From contig CM047425.1 in assembly GCA_026168455.1 (NCBI GenBank), forward strand, positions 2,454,001 to 2,518,000: a stretch of 64,000 nucleotides of DNA, written 5' to 3'. Both the position numbers and the translations under genes were made by a program. The notes beneath the pieces were generated by a model. The model searched no databases, was not told the origin of the DNA, and worked only from the letters and a program-made list of their open reading frames with translations. Source of the stretch: Theocolax elegans (taxonomy: Eukaryota; Arthropoda; Insecta; Hymenoptera; Cerocephalidae). Each line of letters opens with the position of its first letter. The first letter of the stretch is position 1. This document shows, piece after piece, positions 26,437 through 40,770 of the stretch.

Positions 26437-27603
26437 TTTTTTTTTTTTTTTTTTATTAATTTATTTAATGTCGCATCAGCAATAAGCCATTAGCGACTAC
26501 CTTATCATTACAAATATTAGATTAATTTATACATAGGTTGATACAATTTTGATACAATTTAATGAATATGTTAGATGTTAGATACATTTGATTAAGTTGG
26601 TAGATTTCAAGTAGTCCAATGTTTTCTTGAGGTTTTTTGTAGAGCTTAAAATCGTTGATAAATCTTGAGGTACTTTGAAATTCGATCTTTGATGGTTGAA
26701 CTTGTTGCATTGCAAGAGGATGTGTTGAATGTTAAGCGGTACTTTGCAGGTGGAGCATGAGGGATAGGATTCTTTTTTTAAGAGGTATTCGTGTGTAAGC
26801 TTTGTGTGTCCTATTCTGATTCTTGATATAATTATTTGTTCTTGACGTGTAAATTTGTTGGTGTTTATCTTGAAGAAGGTGTTTTCTCTTATAGTGTGTA
26901 AAAAGGTTTTTTTAGTGTGATTTATCCATTCAGAGTTCCACAAGTCGTTCAAGGAGTTTTTGAGGATTGATTGAGCTTTTTCATTAGTTGTTTGTGTTTC
27001 GTTTCCTGTAGGTGTTAGGTTGGTTGCCTCTAATGCGAATTTATATACAGTATGAGCTTTATTCACTACGGAGTCAGTCGGGAAGGATAAAATAATATTT
27101 TTTTTTGAATGTAGGTTTAACATTAAATGTTGGATATTTAGAATATAGCAGTTTTTTGTAAAGGTGTTGTGTACTTCCTTTAATAAGGCTTTTGAACTAA
27201 TGTATATTATAAATTCTCTTTGTTCTGAAAAACTGATGATTTCAAGTGCCTTAAGGGTAGCTTGAGCTTGAAGGCTGGTATTGCTTTGTGAATGTTCAAT
27301 AGGGAATTTGTAGCTGTCGTTGTTATAGAAAATTGCTATACCTGATTTTCCTTCTTTATCGACTCCAGCGATGAAAATTTCAGTTTTGTTATGAGGGTTT
27401 AGTTCAGTTGTGTTTATATTGTAAATTTTGATATAGTTTATTACTGCTACTGGGATATTAGGTGGTGGTTTTGTTATTATGTTAGGAATAGATTTATCTA
27501 ATTTTAGTAAGATGTCTTCTAGTCTTTGAGAATAATTTTTAGGTATGTTTTTGTTAGTATCTTGTAAATACAAATTTTTGATTTCCGATTTTTTAATAAA
27601 TTA
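26437..27603 (-). mobile_element. Non-LTR retrotransposon 3' end with poly-A tail
   Basis: On the minus strand the order is RNase H-like coding region, CCHC tail, a 3' UTR and a poly-A tract (poly-T at 26437-26454 on the plus strand). The last bases before the tail form a short hairpin, GTCGC...GCGAC (about 26471-26496), and then AATAAATTAATAAA. This matches the usual end of insect I/R1/Jockey-like LINEs. The 5' part with reverse transcriptase is missing, as expected of a truncated insertion. I could not find target-site duplications by eye. Confidence 0.75.
26578..27573 (-). pseudogene. LINE ORF2 C-terminus: RNase H-like domain plus CCHC tail
   Basis: This is a 331-codon open frame, which extends without a Met to about 27603. 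The first codon of the listed frame is TTG, and the only Met is internal. From about residue 65 it aligns by eye with the RNase H fold of non-LTR elements. EIFIAGVDKEG takes the place of the usual YTDGS strand. SLQAQATLKALE takes the place of the AE...AI helix. FIIYISSKALL takes the place of YSDS.SAL. FPTDSVVNKAHTVYKFA takes the place of GNE.AD..AK. A zinc-knuckle-like tail, CSTC-x7-H-x4-C, follows at about residues 276-291. All four positions normally carrying D, E, D, D read A, Q, S, H, so the domain should be catalytically dead. There is no RT upstream, so it is most likely a fossil fragment, although its long open frame is notable. Confidence 0.7.
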
Positions 27604-27995
27604 TTTATATCTTGTGGTAATAGAATATTATGATTACATATTTTTTTGATTAGAGTCTTTCTCTCGCTATCGTATGCAGGGCATTGCCAAATGACATGAT
27701 TTATGTCTTCGTCGAATTTTTTGCAGTTTGTACATATCGGGTTATCGGTAATTTTGATTTTAACTAAGGATGCCGCAAGGTTGTAATGATTTGCTCTACA
27801 TCTGTTAAGCGTAACGATTTCTTTACGAGATAAAGAGCTATAATAGAACCACGGTTTTACAGACTTTGAATAGAAATTTTCGAAATACTTCTTGCCTTTG
27901 TAATTATTTATTATTAATTCATTTTCTGTGTTTAGAAATGAAATTTTTTTAAATTCTTGAAACTTGTCTGAGTATGAAAATTTCATTATATTCAC
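27519..27995 (-). pseudogene. LINE ORF2 C-terminal tail from a second element
   Basis: The 158-codon frame begins at GTG (27993-27995), preceded by an in-frame stop; the first ATG is at 27984-27986. It contains KPWFYYSSLSRKEIVTLNRC, then RANHYNLAASL, then a CTNC-x8-H-x4-C knuckle with the HVIWQCPAYDSER ending. From family knowledge this is the post-RNase H tail of an I/Jockey/R1-like retrotransposon. It overlaps the next frame (26578-27573) by 55 bp in a different frame. Two tails in series suggest that two different elements, both truncated, lie head to tail. Confidence 0.7.
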
Positions 27996-28328
27996 TCAAA
28001 TTAAAAATTTTATTAAAATAACCATTTGAATAAGAATCTATAACATAATGTTTTATATACATGTGATTTAAAATTTCTATTAATTTAAATCTTAATAAAC
28101 TGAAATTAAAAGTATATGAACGAAAAATTTAAGACCATTTATTACATATATTATATATAAAAAATATAGTACATTTTTAATTTGGAGAGGGAAAATTATT
28201 ATAATATATTTCATAATCTGAAAAATTATGGTAAATATCGTAATCTTAAAAAACAATTTTTTTATCACTATATATTTATAGTGAAAAAAATTTAACATAC
28301 AAAATTCATTGTGAATTTTATTTTTTGA
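27996..28328. other. AT-rich spacer between LINE remnants and satellite
   Basis: No gene is recognised. Short hairpin-forming AT sequences occur, for example around 28265-28285. The beginning of the upstream LINE fragment may extend here, but its coding signal ends at the stop next to 27995. Confidence 0.45.
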
Positions 28329-29346
28329 AAAAAAAATTATTATTATATGTATAAATTTAGATAAAAATACGAAAATTTACTAAAATTTAAACGTATATAG
28401 GAATAATTACCTAAGAATTTAATTTATTTAAGACAATTCATGCGCGATACATTTAAAAAAAATTATTATTATATGTATAAATTTAGATAAAAATACGAAA
28501 ATTTACTAAAATTTAAACGTATATAGGAATAATTACCTAAGAATTTAATTTATTTAAGACAATTCATGCGCGATACATTTAAAAAAAATTATTATTATAT
28601 GTATAAATTTAGATAAAAATACGAAAATTTACTAAAATTTAAACGTATATAGGAATAATTACCTAAGAATTTAATTTATTTAAGACAATTCATGCGCGAT
28701 ACATTTAAAAAAAATTATTATTATATGTATAAATTTAGATAAAAATACGAAAATTTACTAAAATTTAAACGTATATAGGAATAATTACCTAAGAATTTAA
28801 TTTATTTAAGACAATTCATGCGCGATACATTTAAAAAAAATTATTATTATATGTATAAATTTAGATAAAAATACGAAAATTTACTAAAATTTAAACGTAT
28901 ATAGGAATAATTACCTAAGAATTTAATTTATTTAAGACAATTCATGCGCGATACATTTAAAAAAAATTATTATTATATGTATAAATTTAGATAAAAATAC
29001 GAAAATTTACTAAAATTTAAACGTATATAGGAATAATTACCTAAGAATTTAATTTATTTAAGACAATTCATGCGCGATACATTTAAAAAAAATTATTATT
29101 ATATGTATAAATTTAGATAAAAATACGAAAATTTACTAAAATTTAAACGTATATAGGAATAATTACCTAAGAATTTAATTTATTTAAGACAATTCATGCG
29201 CGATACATTTAAAAAAAATTATTATTATATGTATAAATTTAGATAAAAATACGAAAATTTACTAAAATTTAAACGTATATAGGAATAATTACCTAAGAAT
29301 TTAATTTATTTAAGACAATTCATGCGCGATACATTTAAAAAAAATT
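28329..29346. repeat. 126-bp satellite array, about 8 perfect copies
   Basis: The anchor TGCGCGATACATTT recurs at 28441, 28567, 28693, 28819, 28945, 29071, 29197 and 29323, exactly 126 bp apart each time. I see no differences between copies. The unit is AT-rich, with stops in the frames I checked, so it is not coding. Complete homogeneity implies very recent amplification or an assembly expansion. A short second duplication (AAAAAATTATTATGACACA, twice) lies at its right edge (29337-29385). Confidence 0.95.
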
Positions 29347-31856
29347 ATTATGACACAAATTAAAAAAATTATTATGACACACATTTCCTAATTTAAAAAA
29401 TTTTTTTATTTCCATATACATTTTATAAAAATTACCACATAAATACTATCTAATACGTCATATCTTAAAAGAAAATTCATTCACTCAAATAGAAACCTTT
29501 TACAAAAAAAAAAGCTTAAGCATATAGAGAAATAAATATATCTATCTTTCTTTTTCTAATTTCCTACAAAATTTAAAGGCGTCAAACATATATGAAAATC
29601 GAACGCCGGCATTCGGGAAAGTTAACGACGCTCTTGTTTGTATGATATAGCGAACGACTTGACATGTAATTTCGACGATTACGCACGCATGTCGGTGTTT
29701 TATGTAACGCTTCGAATTCATCGAATTAATAAAGGTGTAAATGTATATAGATTTTATTTCTCTTCAGCAGCACGTGAACGTTGTTTACCTTTTTTCTTTT
29801 TCTTTTTCCTTTGGTCAACGATTAGATATTATACACGTCTGCGTTTTCGTGTATCAAAGTCTATGTACGATGTGTTAAGAATGTAATTTTTTATGGTGAT
29901 AATAATTATTTTATATAAATTGAGAGAATATATATAGTAAGATTTAGCATATATAAATGTGAAGATAATCGATTTTCTATTTTTTTTTTTCATTCAATAT
30001 TTTATATTCGTTATGAAAAACGATATAGGAGATTAATTATTATTAAATGATTTGTAGTATGAATTTTTATTACGATAAACGTAAAGTTAAAATTATTAGT
30101 TTAATTATTATGTAAAAAATTCAATTTTTTAAACACGAATTAAATAATTTGAAAAAATTTACAATTATAAGCAAAGCTTCCTTCGTGTATATTAACATAA
30201 CATCCACTTCATTCGAGCTTTCATTCATTCATTTTTTTTTCGTTCTCCAATTACCGATTCGTTTTCGGAATTTCAGTGCGGAACGCGCAAGAAAAATGTG
30301 ACAATTTAAGCAAAAGCAAATTTTTTATAATCGTCAAGACAACATACAAGAGATTAACATTCAATTTTAAATAACAAATAATACCTAATATTATATTAGA
30401 GTCGTTAGACGTTAGCTCAGGAAGACCGACAAAATTTCTATATAATAATTTAAAAACTTTTGCCTGGATGAAAAAAATTATATTTTTAATAACAAATTAT
30501 ACCTTTTCCTGTATATTTTCAAAATACAAAAGCCCGATTGTTATCCGTCCTCCGATGTAAAAATTCGTGAGAATGTTATAAACTCGCTTTTATCACACAA
30601 TTCTTTTTTATTATTTCTCAAAATCCACGTATATATACCTATACTTCTCTTTATACACGTGAAAAACTTTTCGTCACGATACATTTTAATCAGTTTAAAA
30701 ATAAATTTTTTTTTATTATGTCGATTCATTTTATACAATTACCTATATATATGTGAGTATACATTCGATATCCTTTCACTGTTAAGAGAAGAAAATAAAA
30801 TCACAATAAGAATAGATAAGTGGTGTATAAACGTTCACTTATATATAGAAACTTGTTTGTTTCGTCGTTTATTTATTTTAAAGTGTATAACCCACATGTA
30901 TCGCGAGAACTGGATTACGATATCGGTCATATTATTGTCGATCGTTTCAATAATTTTAAATTCCGCGTAATACCTATGTATATGTACATGTAATCTTTTC
31001 TTATATGATAATAAAAAAATACGTAAGGAATAGTCGAAAATTCGAGTGGAAAAAATAAAACGCGAAAACACTGATTATAAATTCGGAAGAAAAGAAAATA
31101 AAGTAGAAATGAATGGACGAAAAAGTTTAAGAAAAAACGCTTAGAACACGGGTATAAATAAATATATAGGAACAAGTAGAGTGTAAATAAATAAAAAAAA
31201 TTTTAAGGATGTATCGATTGAAAATGAATGAAAGAATTGATCGATAATTCGTTAAAATGACTTATAAATTGTATATAAGGTAATGAATGAAAATTGACGA
31301 ATAAATCGTCTAAGACCCGATTGGAAAATCAATTCACGAATTGCCAAAGAGTCGATTAAAAAATTACTTAGAAAATCGTTTAAAATTTTAGTATAATTAA
31401 GTAATTGATAGTAAACCAATTGTAAATAGATTATACACAAAAATTTGATTCTTATTGATTAAATCGGTAATTAAATAAAATAATAATTAATATTTAAATA
31501 AATTAAATTATAAATTTTCAAAACAATCTATAAGTAGAAGATTTATCCTGCATAAATTTGTGATTAAAACGATTGAAAAGCAACTGTATGTAACGACCAA
31601 AAATATTGACGTTGCTATCATTGAATCTCAATTGAAAAATCGTCAAAAAACTCATTAAATATATAATTGCAAATAAATCGATAAAAAATTCGTCTATAAT
31701 AAAAAAATCTATGAAAAAAATAGCTTTTGGATCAGTGTCCACGAATTGTCTGTCATCATCAATACCACGATTTTTGTTTGATTCGTATAATACAAATAAA
31801 TTGAATACGAAAAATCCACATATGAATTACAATATACATTTATCCATAGAAAAATA
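29347..31856. other. AT-rich non-coding sequence
   Basis: There is no recognisable gene. Overlapping open frames on both strands at 30541-31175 are low-complexity and match no family I know. A less AT-rich patch lies at 29590-29830. Confidence 0.5.
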
Positions 31857-32149
31857 AAATTTTTAATCCCGTTATACATTACCACACTTTCCAAAATTTA
31901 ACAATCGGACGCTTTTCCGAATATTCGCTTAACCGAAAAATATAATCAACTTGTTAACGAGTTATACAGAGTAAAATTTTCATTTTCCTTTATCGTTTAA
32001 AGAAAAACGAATTACTTAACATTTACACTATTTCCAGACGGTCAGACACAACGATTAGGAAGCTCCTAATCGACGGAAAAAAGTAAGAAAAAAGAAAAAG
32101 GTCCGAAAAAAGATAATTAGTAAATAAAAGCGTTAGAGTGACCGGAAAA

Positions 32150-32475
32150 ATATTATGGATTTTCCCGGTGTGCGCGCAGTGTTGTCACGGGGTGGGGAAA
32201 ACCGGCAACTGGTGGGTTCTCTTTCTCGAGGAGTCGCAAGTGCCGAGATAATTCACGTAACACGCATTCCAAGTGACGCAATGAATAATCGAGCGATTTC
32301 ACTCTTTCCGTGCTTATCCGGGATATATCGTGTTATATCGCTCGATCCTCTCTCTCTCACCATATGATGTATATATTATGTATGGATGCGCGCGTGTATG
32401 TATGTGTATGTGTGTGTGTGCGGTTCCTCAATCGAATCTCTCGCGTACACGTGTACTTTTTGAACGCGTCCGCAC
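32150..32475 (+). promoter_or_regulatory. CG-rich island, possible promoter or 5' exon (duplicated at 33742-34065)
   Basis: Against an AT-rich background this stretch is rich in C+G and CpG (TTTTCCCGGTGTGCGCGCAG, GTCACGGGGTGGGG, TCACGTAACACGC). A 70-codon open frame starts at 32155, but its extension differs between the two copies because of indels after about codon 60, which argues against a conserved protein. Regulatory or untranslated sequence is a possible reading. Evidence is composition only. Confidence 0.3.
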
Positions 32476-32624
32476 AGAGTTTTGGGAAATATTTTTCTTG
32501 TTCGTTAATATTTTCGGTGTCGTCGAAGGATTATTATTTTGCATATATCGTACGGAGAGCAAAGTTTCAGTTAATTTTACTAAGTTTTAATTTAACGCGG
32601 TAATAGACGCCGATATCTAAAAAA

Positions 32625-32760
32625 TTACTGAAATTTTTATTAAATTTTACTGAACCTTCTAGCAGTTTTTAATGAAGTCTACTAATTTTTACTGAAAATT
32701 TACTAATTTTTAATGAAAGTCTACCAATTTTATTGAAAGTTCAAGAATTCTTTGCATTTT
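32625..32760. repeat. 21-bp minisatellite (also 34215-34345)
   Basis: TTTTTAATGAAAGTCTACTAA and close variants are repeated with a 21-bp period for about four to five units in each copy of the 1.6-kb duplication. Downstream, TTTGGCAGTG and GAAAGTTAGTAAAATTTACTAA may form the end of a small transposon, but no clear terminal repeats were found. Confidence 0.6.
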
Positions 32761-35045
32761 GGCAGTGCTGCCGTGTCAATGAAAGTTAGTAAAATTTACT
32801 AATGGTTTTCTATCCGTGTATTATGTCAAGAGGAGAGATTCGTTGTTGAAGAATTTTTAATGTTCTTTTATTTTGTGAATGCTGCAGTTTAGCTTTTTTA
32901 TGTAATTACACATGTTTTTTTGATTATCGTGCCGTCAATAAATATATAATAAAACGAGATTTTTTATACACTGAGAAAATTTTTAGTTATTAAGCAGTAA
33001 TTAATACAGCTAATTAACTATGAAATATATAAAATATTAAATATAAACAAATAATAAAAACTAAAAAAAAACTATATATTTTATGTACCTAATTTTCTTA
33101 TTTTTTTTTAACTTTTTATTATTTTACTTAATGATGATATATAACAATATTTTATAATATTTTATTTTTTTTTATAGTTAATGGACTGTAAAACCGAAAT
33201 AATTATGATTTATTTTGTATCATATTAATCAGTAAACATAATAATTAAATATTATTTATAGAAAATTATTGTTGTACGAGTCGAATACATTCTGGATACG
33301 ATTAATATTTGTATTTAATTTCTTTGACATCTAGGAAATTTTCTAATTTTATTTCTTGGCTTTTAATTATGAGTGAAATTTGTAACGAGTTACAATTAAT
33401 GTTGTATATTATATATGGGAGATTCCATGTGAAGTGATCCAGGTAAAAAATAGAATTTTTAATCCCGTTATACATTACCACACTTTCCAAAATTAACAAT
33501 CGGACGCTTTTCCGAATATTCGCTTAACCGAAAATATAATCAACTTGTTAAGAGTTATACAGAGTAAATTTTCATTTTCCTTTATCGTTTAAAGAAAAAC
33601 GAATTACTTAACATTTACACTATTTCCAGACGGTCAGACACAACGATTAGGAAGCTCCTAATCGACGGAAAAAAGTAAGAAAAAAGAAAAAGGTCCGAAA
33701 AAAGATAATTAGTAAATAAAAGCGTTAGAGTGACCGGAAAAATATTATGGATTTTCCCGGTGTGCGCGCAGTGTTGTCACGGGGTGGGGAAAACCAGCAA
33801 CTGGTGGGTTCTCTTTCTCGAGGAGTCGCAAGTGCCGAGATAATTCACGTAACACGCATTCCAAGTGACGCAATGAATAATCGAGCGATTTCACTCTTTC
33901 CGTGCTTATCCGGGATATATCGTGTTAATCGCTTGATCCTCTCTCTCTCACCATATGATGTATATATTATGTATGGATGCGCGCGTGTATGTATGTGTGT
34001 GTGTGTGTGCGGTTCCTCAATCGAATCTCTCGCGTACACGTGTACTTTTTGAACGCGTCCGCACAGATTTTTGGGAAATATTTTTCTTGTTCGTTAATAT
34101 TTTCGGTGTCGTCGAAGGATTATTATTTTGCATATATACCTACGGAGAGCAAAGTTTCAGTTAATTTTACTAAGCTTTCATTAACGCGGTAATAGACTGC
34201 CGATATCTAAAAAATTACTGAAATTTTTATTAAATTTTACTGAACTTTCTAGCAGTTTTTAATGAAAGTCTACTAATTTTTACTGAAAATTTACTATTTT
34301 TAATGAAAGTCTACCAATTTTTATTGAAAGTTCAGTAATTCTTTGCATTTTGGCAGTGTTACCGTGTCAATGAAAGTTTAGTAAAATTTACTAAACATTT
34401 TCTATCCGTGTGTTTATATCAAGAGGAGAGATTGGTATGCGTGCAAAAGGGAAAACATCTTTTTAACGTGATTTTTAGTTGTGATATTCGGTGATCATTA
34501 TTGAGGAATATTTAATGTAAGATGTCGTATTACTACGATTTTTTGTAAATATGTGCGATATTGATACGTTTTTTAGTTTTGTTATCATTGTTGAAGAAAT
34601 TTTAATTGTTCTTTTATTTTGTGAATGCTGCAGTTGAGCTATTTTTATGTAATTACAAATGTTTCTTTTGATTATCGTGCCATCAATAAATATTTAATAA
34701 AACGAGATTTTTTATAGTTTTTTTATAAATGTTATAGTGAAATTGAAGTAATAATTATTTCAGCTCATTAACTATGTAATATAATATATAATATTAAGTA
34801 TAAAAAAGTGAAAATAATAAAAAATTAAAAAAAAATATATGTAAATTTATGTACTTAATTTTCTTATTTTATTTAACTTTTTATTATTTTTACTTTATGA
34901 TGATTTATGAAATTATTGTTGTACGAGTCGAATACATTTTGGATACGATTAAATATTTGTATTTAATTTCTTTAACATCTAGGAAGATCTTCTAATTTTA
35001 TTTCTTTGTTTTTTTAAATATGAGTGAAATTTAATTAAATGGTTC

Positions 35046-36410
35046 TGTATATATGTTAATATTTCAAAAGCAGATTGTGAATTTTCGTTTATAGACATTT
35101 AACAATTTTTAATATTACACAGCAAATTTTTACCTAAAATATAGTTACGATATTTCCAGTAGGTTTTTAATTAAAATTTTAAAAGTAAATTAGCATACTA
35201 TTTAAAAATATTTTTAATTTATGAATACATTTTTTACGAAACTTTCAAATTTGAGTACAATTTCTTATTTGAATATACAGTGGTTTAAAATATTTTTATA
35301 TTTTAAGACAATTTTTACAAGACACTTTATATTTGAATAAAGTTTTTATTTTAAATTAATCAAATTTTGAACAACTCGATGTATTTAATAGGTTCTAAAG
35401 TTACAAGAACGTAACGAAAAAAAAGTTTTTAAATAATTTCATCCATTTCTTTTAAATCTGCACAGATATTACTATAAAAAAAATCACAAGAAACAACTAT
35501 AAAAAATTAATCAATCGTATCCGTAAAAGAAAACCAAGGAGTATAACAAATTCCTTCATCTCGATCCTCATCGCAAATGACGCATCCTAAAAAATTCATC
35601 GTATACAAAATATCGATAATTTTAAGTAAACCTCTTTTTTTTCTCTCCGCTTTTTCCTTTCAATAAATTAAAACTTATAAACACATCCCACGAATAATTA
35701 TTTACTTTTATCGAATAAAAAAAGGAAAAAATTTTTTTTTAAAAGAAACCCGACTGTTTGCTCGAAAAATTATACCCCGCGTGTGTACGAAAAATTGTGC
35801 TAAAGCGCGCAATTTTTCTTTGCGTATTTTTTTTTTCTTTTCGGAAATATCGTTGGCCAAAGCAACGTGATCGTAAAATAATAACATTGTGTAAACGTTG
35901 CAAATTCTTCGTAACGACACGTGAGAATAAGTACACAAATTTTTTTTTTTATGGAATTGGTAAATTATTGGCGATGTAAGTTGGCGCATGCTTCTTCGGG
36001 TGTTTTTTTTATACTTGCATATATACGCTGACGTAGTTATAAATTTGAAGAAACGAACGTGTTGTCATTGTTTGAGCTGGTGAACTCGGAATGACGTATA
36101 GAGTTTTCAAGTACTTTGACGTTCTGGAAAACGATTTTTAAATTTTTCGCGAACAAATTTTTTCGTTTTCCTTTTTGGAAAAAAAAACATTAACGCGTGC
36201 TGAAGATTTATTTATTCGAATTTTGGTATTAGTAGCGATTTAATTATTAAGTGAATAAATTGATAATGCTATAAAATACATATCAATATATAGGTATGTA
36301 TATTATATATTTAATTAAAGAATTTTGAGATAAAAAATTAATTAATTTAGAATAAAAAAAATAATATATCAAATAATATTATATATTTATTTTAAATTAA
36401 CAAAGGTATA
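35046..36410. other. AT-rich non-coding sequence
   Basis: No gene recognised. A slightly CG-richer patch occurs at 35755-36130. Confidence 0.5.
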
Positions 36411-37492
36411 TATAGTAAAATTTTGTAGAATCTAAAAATCTTACGATTCTTAAAAAAATAAACAATTTCAAATTAAAAAAAAAATAAATTATCGGTCAAA
36501 CATTTAATTACATTATCTAGCTATATATATAAATTAAATAGCAAATCGAAATTATCGTTCGTATATGCACAAGTCAATCGAACGTCAGTAAAGCGAAAAA
36601 TTTTCAATCACATTTATGTCACGTATTCGTACCAAGAGATGGCGACATGACCGACGTCAAAGAAGCACCAATTCAAATTTATGTATATCACATACTGCAC
36701 ATACTATATTATGTATATAGATATATATATTGTGTATCAATATTGTATTATTATTATATCTCTCTATTAATTTACTATAATCTAATCATAAAATATTTTT
36801 TTTAAAATTTTATTTTTTTTATTGAAGATAAAATTTAGTTGGTATGTTATTAATTTCACTTATTTTGTATGTATAACGATCAATTATACGAAATGTAGAA
36901 AATGTGATTGAATCCAAGTTTGATGACGATATATTTTTTATTTTTTTTCTTTTAGTATATAGTAAAATTTTGTAGAATCTAAAAATCTTACGATTCTTAA
37001 AAAATAACAATTTCAAATTAAAAAAAAAATAAATTATCGGTCAAACATTTAATTACATTATCTAGCTATATATATAAATTAAATAGCAAATCGAAATTAT
37101 CGTTCGTATATGCACAAGCAATCGAAAGTCAGTAAAGCGAAAAATTTTCAATCCACATTTATGTCACGTATTCGTACCAAGAGATGGCGACATGACGACG
37201 TCAAAGAAGCACCAATTCAAATTTATGTATATCACATACTGCACATACTATATTATGTATATAGATATATATATTGTGTATCAATATTGTATTATTATTA
37301 TATCTCTCTATTAATTTACTATAATCTAATCATAAAATATTTTTTTTAATTTTATTTTTTTTATTGAAGATAAAATTTAGTGGTATGTTATTAATTTCAC
37401 TTATTTTTGTATGTATACGATCAATTATACGAAATGTAGAAAATGTGATTGAATCCAAGTTTGATGACGATATATTTTTTATTTTTTATATA
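36411..37492. repeat. 0.54-kb tandem duplication (36411-36954 and 36955-37492)
   Basis: Both copies start at TATAGTAAAATTTTGTAGAATC and differ by small indels. Each contains GTACCAAGAGATGGCGACATGA, the only GC-richer part, with no recognised function. Confidence 0.85.
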
Positions 37493-37662
37493 TATTTATA
37501 TCACATATATTTAATACATATTTTTGTATTTTACATCAAAAACGTTCACGATCAATTTTTCATACCGAAATATACATACTGTATAAATATATATTCTTCC
37601 TTAATTTTTTTAATTATTCGATTAAATACGTATCGATAATTAATAATCAATCGTATACCTTT
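37493..37662. other. AT-rich spacer
   Basis: Short unique sequence between two tandem arrays. Nothing recognised. Confidence 0.4.
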
Positions 37663-39680
<2,018 letters not shown>

Positions 39681-40172
39681 AAAAGACCCGCGAAATTCAA
39701 ATGTTACATATACCACCCTAAAGAAACGTAAGAGAAAAAAGGTTCTATAATATGTTTTTGGGGTTATACACACAGTTTATATATAGAGTCTAGTTCGCGA
39801 AGCTCATTTCAAAGTCTACTCTGTTATGGGCGCGCGAGAATGTGTAGGTGAATCGAGCAGACTGATCCTTATGGTGGGGACGAGTCCAACGAAGAAGAAA
39901 TGCCTAGCGAGTGAGAGAGACGTGTATATGGCGAGGGTGGTGGGGCGACGAGTCAACGGTTGAGTTTATGCTGCTTTTACACTACATGCTATGTATGTTT
40001 GAAGGATGTTTATGAGTCCGATTTTTTTAAATATATGTCGATTGTTTCTTTTTAATTTTGGGTAAGATTCTTTCATTTTCTGTGCATGTCTTTTTTTTAT
40101 CAGCGTTTTTCTATAAAAATTTGTATATAGAATTTTTGTGATTACTTAAGCAATATTTGTTTGTTTCATTTG
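39681..40172. other. CG-richer patch in AT-rich spacer
   Basis: 39790-39965 is relatively GC-rich (GTTCGCGAAGCTC, GGGCGCGCGAG, GGTGGTGGGGCGACGAG). No open frame or splice pattern is convincing. It could be a regulatory island or an untranslated exon. Confidence 0.35.
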
Positions 40173-40770
40173 ACGGATGTAAAAACCCGAAGAACTAGGA
40201 AAATGATTTATTTTTTATTAAACGAAGGACTCAGTTTATAGAAACAACGGTGTGTAATAGTGTTGTGTTTCTTTTGGAGATATTCTGTGAATTTTTTCAA
40301 ATTTTTTTATTGATAAATCAACGAGATTTTTGGGTAACCGTGGATCAGTGTTTTATACACGAAGAAAAAATTTCTAGTATAAAAATTACAATGTTTTTAG
40401 TAAGGGAGAGGCAGACTTGACAAATGATAAAAATTATTTTTTTTATAGGAAAATTTACTACACATCTATTAATATTTACTATATGTCTTGTAAATTTTGT
40501 TATGAAAAAATAGTAATTTTTCTTATTTGTCAAGTCTGTCTCTTACTAAACAACATTTAAAATTTTTACTCGAACATTTTTTTCTCCGCATAGTTACATA
40601 TTATCGATTGAAATAGGTTATAATTAATTAATAATTAATTATTTCGCAAAAATCTCTTTGTCACGCTATTATATTTGTTTTGAACAGTATCTGTGATTTT
40701 TTTCAAATTTTTCTTATAATTAGGTTTCAAAATTTTTGGGTTTTTCTACTAAGGTCTCTACAATTTGCGT
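40173..40770 (+). mobile_element. Palindrome-cored MITE, copy 1
   Basis: The core at about 40358-40594 is a long imperfect palindrome. GGAGAGGCAGACTTGACAAATG on the left faces CATTTGTCAAGTCTG-type sequence on the right, and TTCTAGTATAAAAATTAC faces its complement near the other end. Matching flanks of about 190 bp on each side also occur, inverted, at 56217-56779, so the element is about 560-600 bp. No transposase, and no convincing terminal repeats or target duplication, could be seen. Confidence 0.65.

Larger units (their letters stand above)
31857..35045. repeat. 1.6-kb tandem duplication with uneven divergence
   Basis: 31857-33440 is repeated as 33454-35045. The first 970 bp of each copy are nearly identical. 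The remainder is clearly more diverged: copy 1 has an insertion of about 110 bp (about 33145-33255, including AGTTAATGGACTGTAA), and copy 2 has an extra stretch of about 150 bp (about 34434-34590). This suggests partial homogenisation, for example gene conversion, or two duplication events of different age. No convincing gene is present. Confidence 0.8.

Noticed and set aside
28329..29346. Possible CRISPR-like array
   Set aside because: The 126-bp units abut with no variable spacers and the DNA is eukaryotic. It is a satellite.
30541..31175. Cluster of overlapping open frames on both strands
   Set aside because: All are low-complexity with no domain or splice pattern. They overlap each other on opposite strands.
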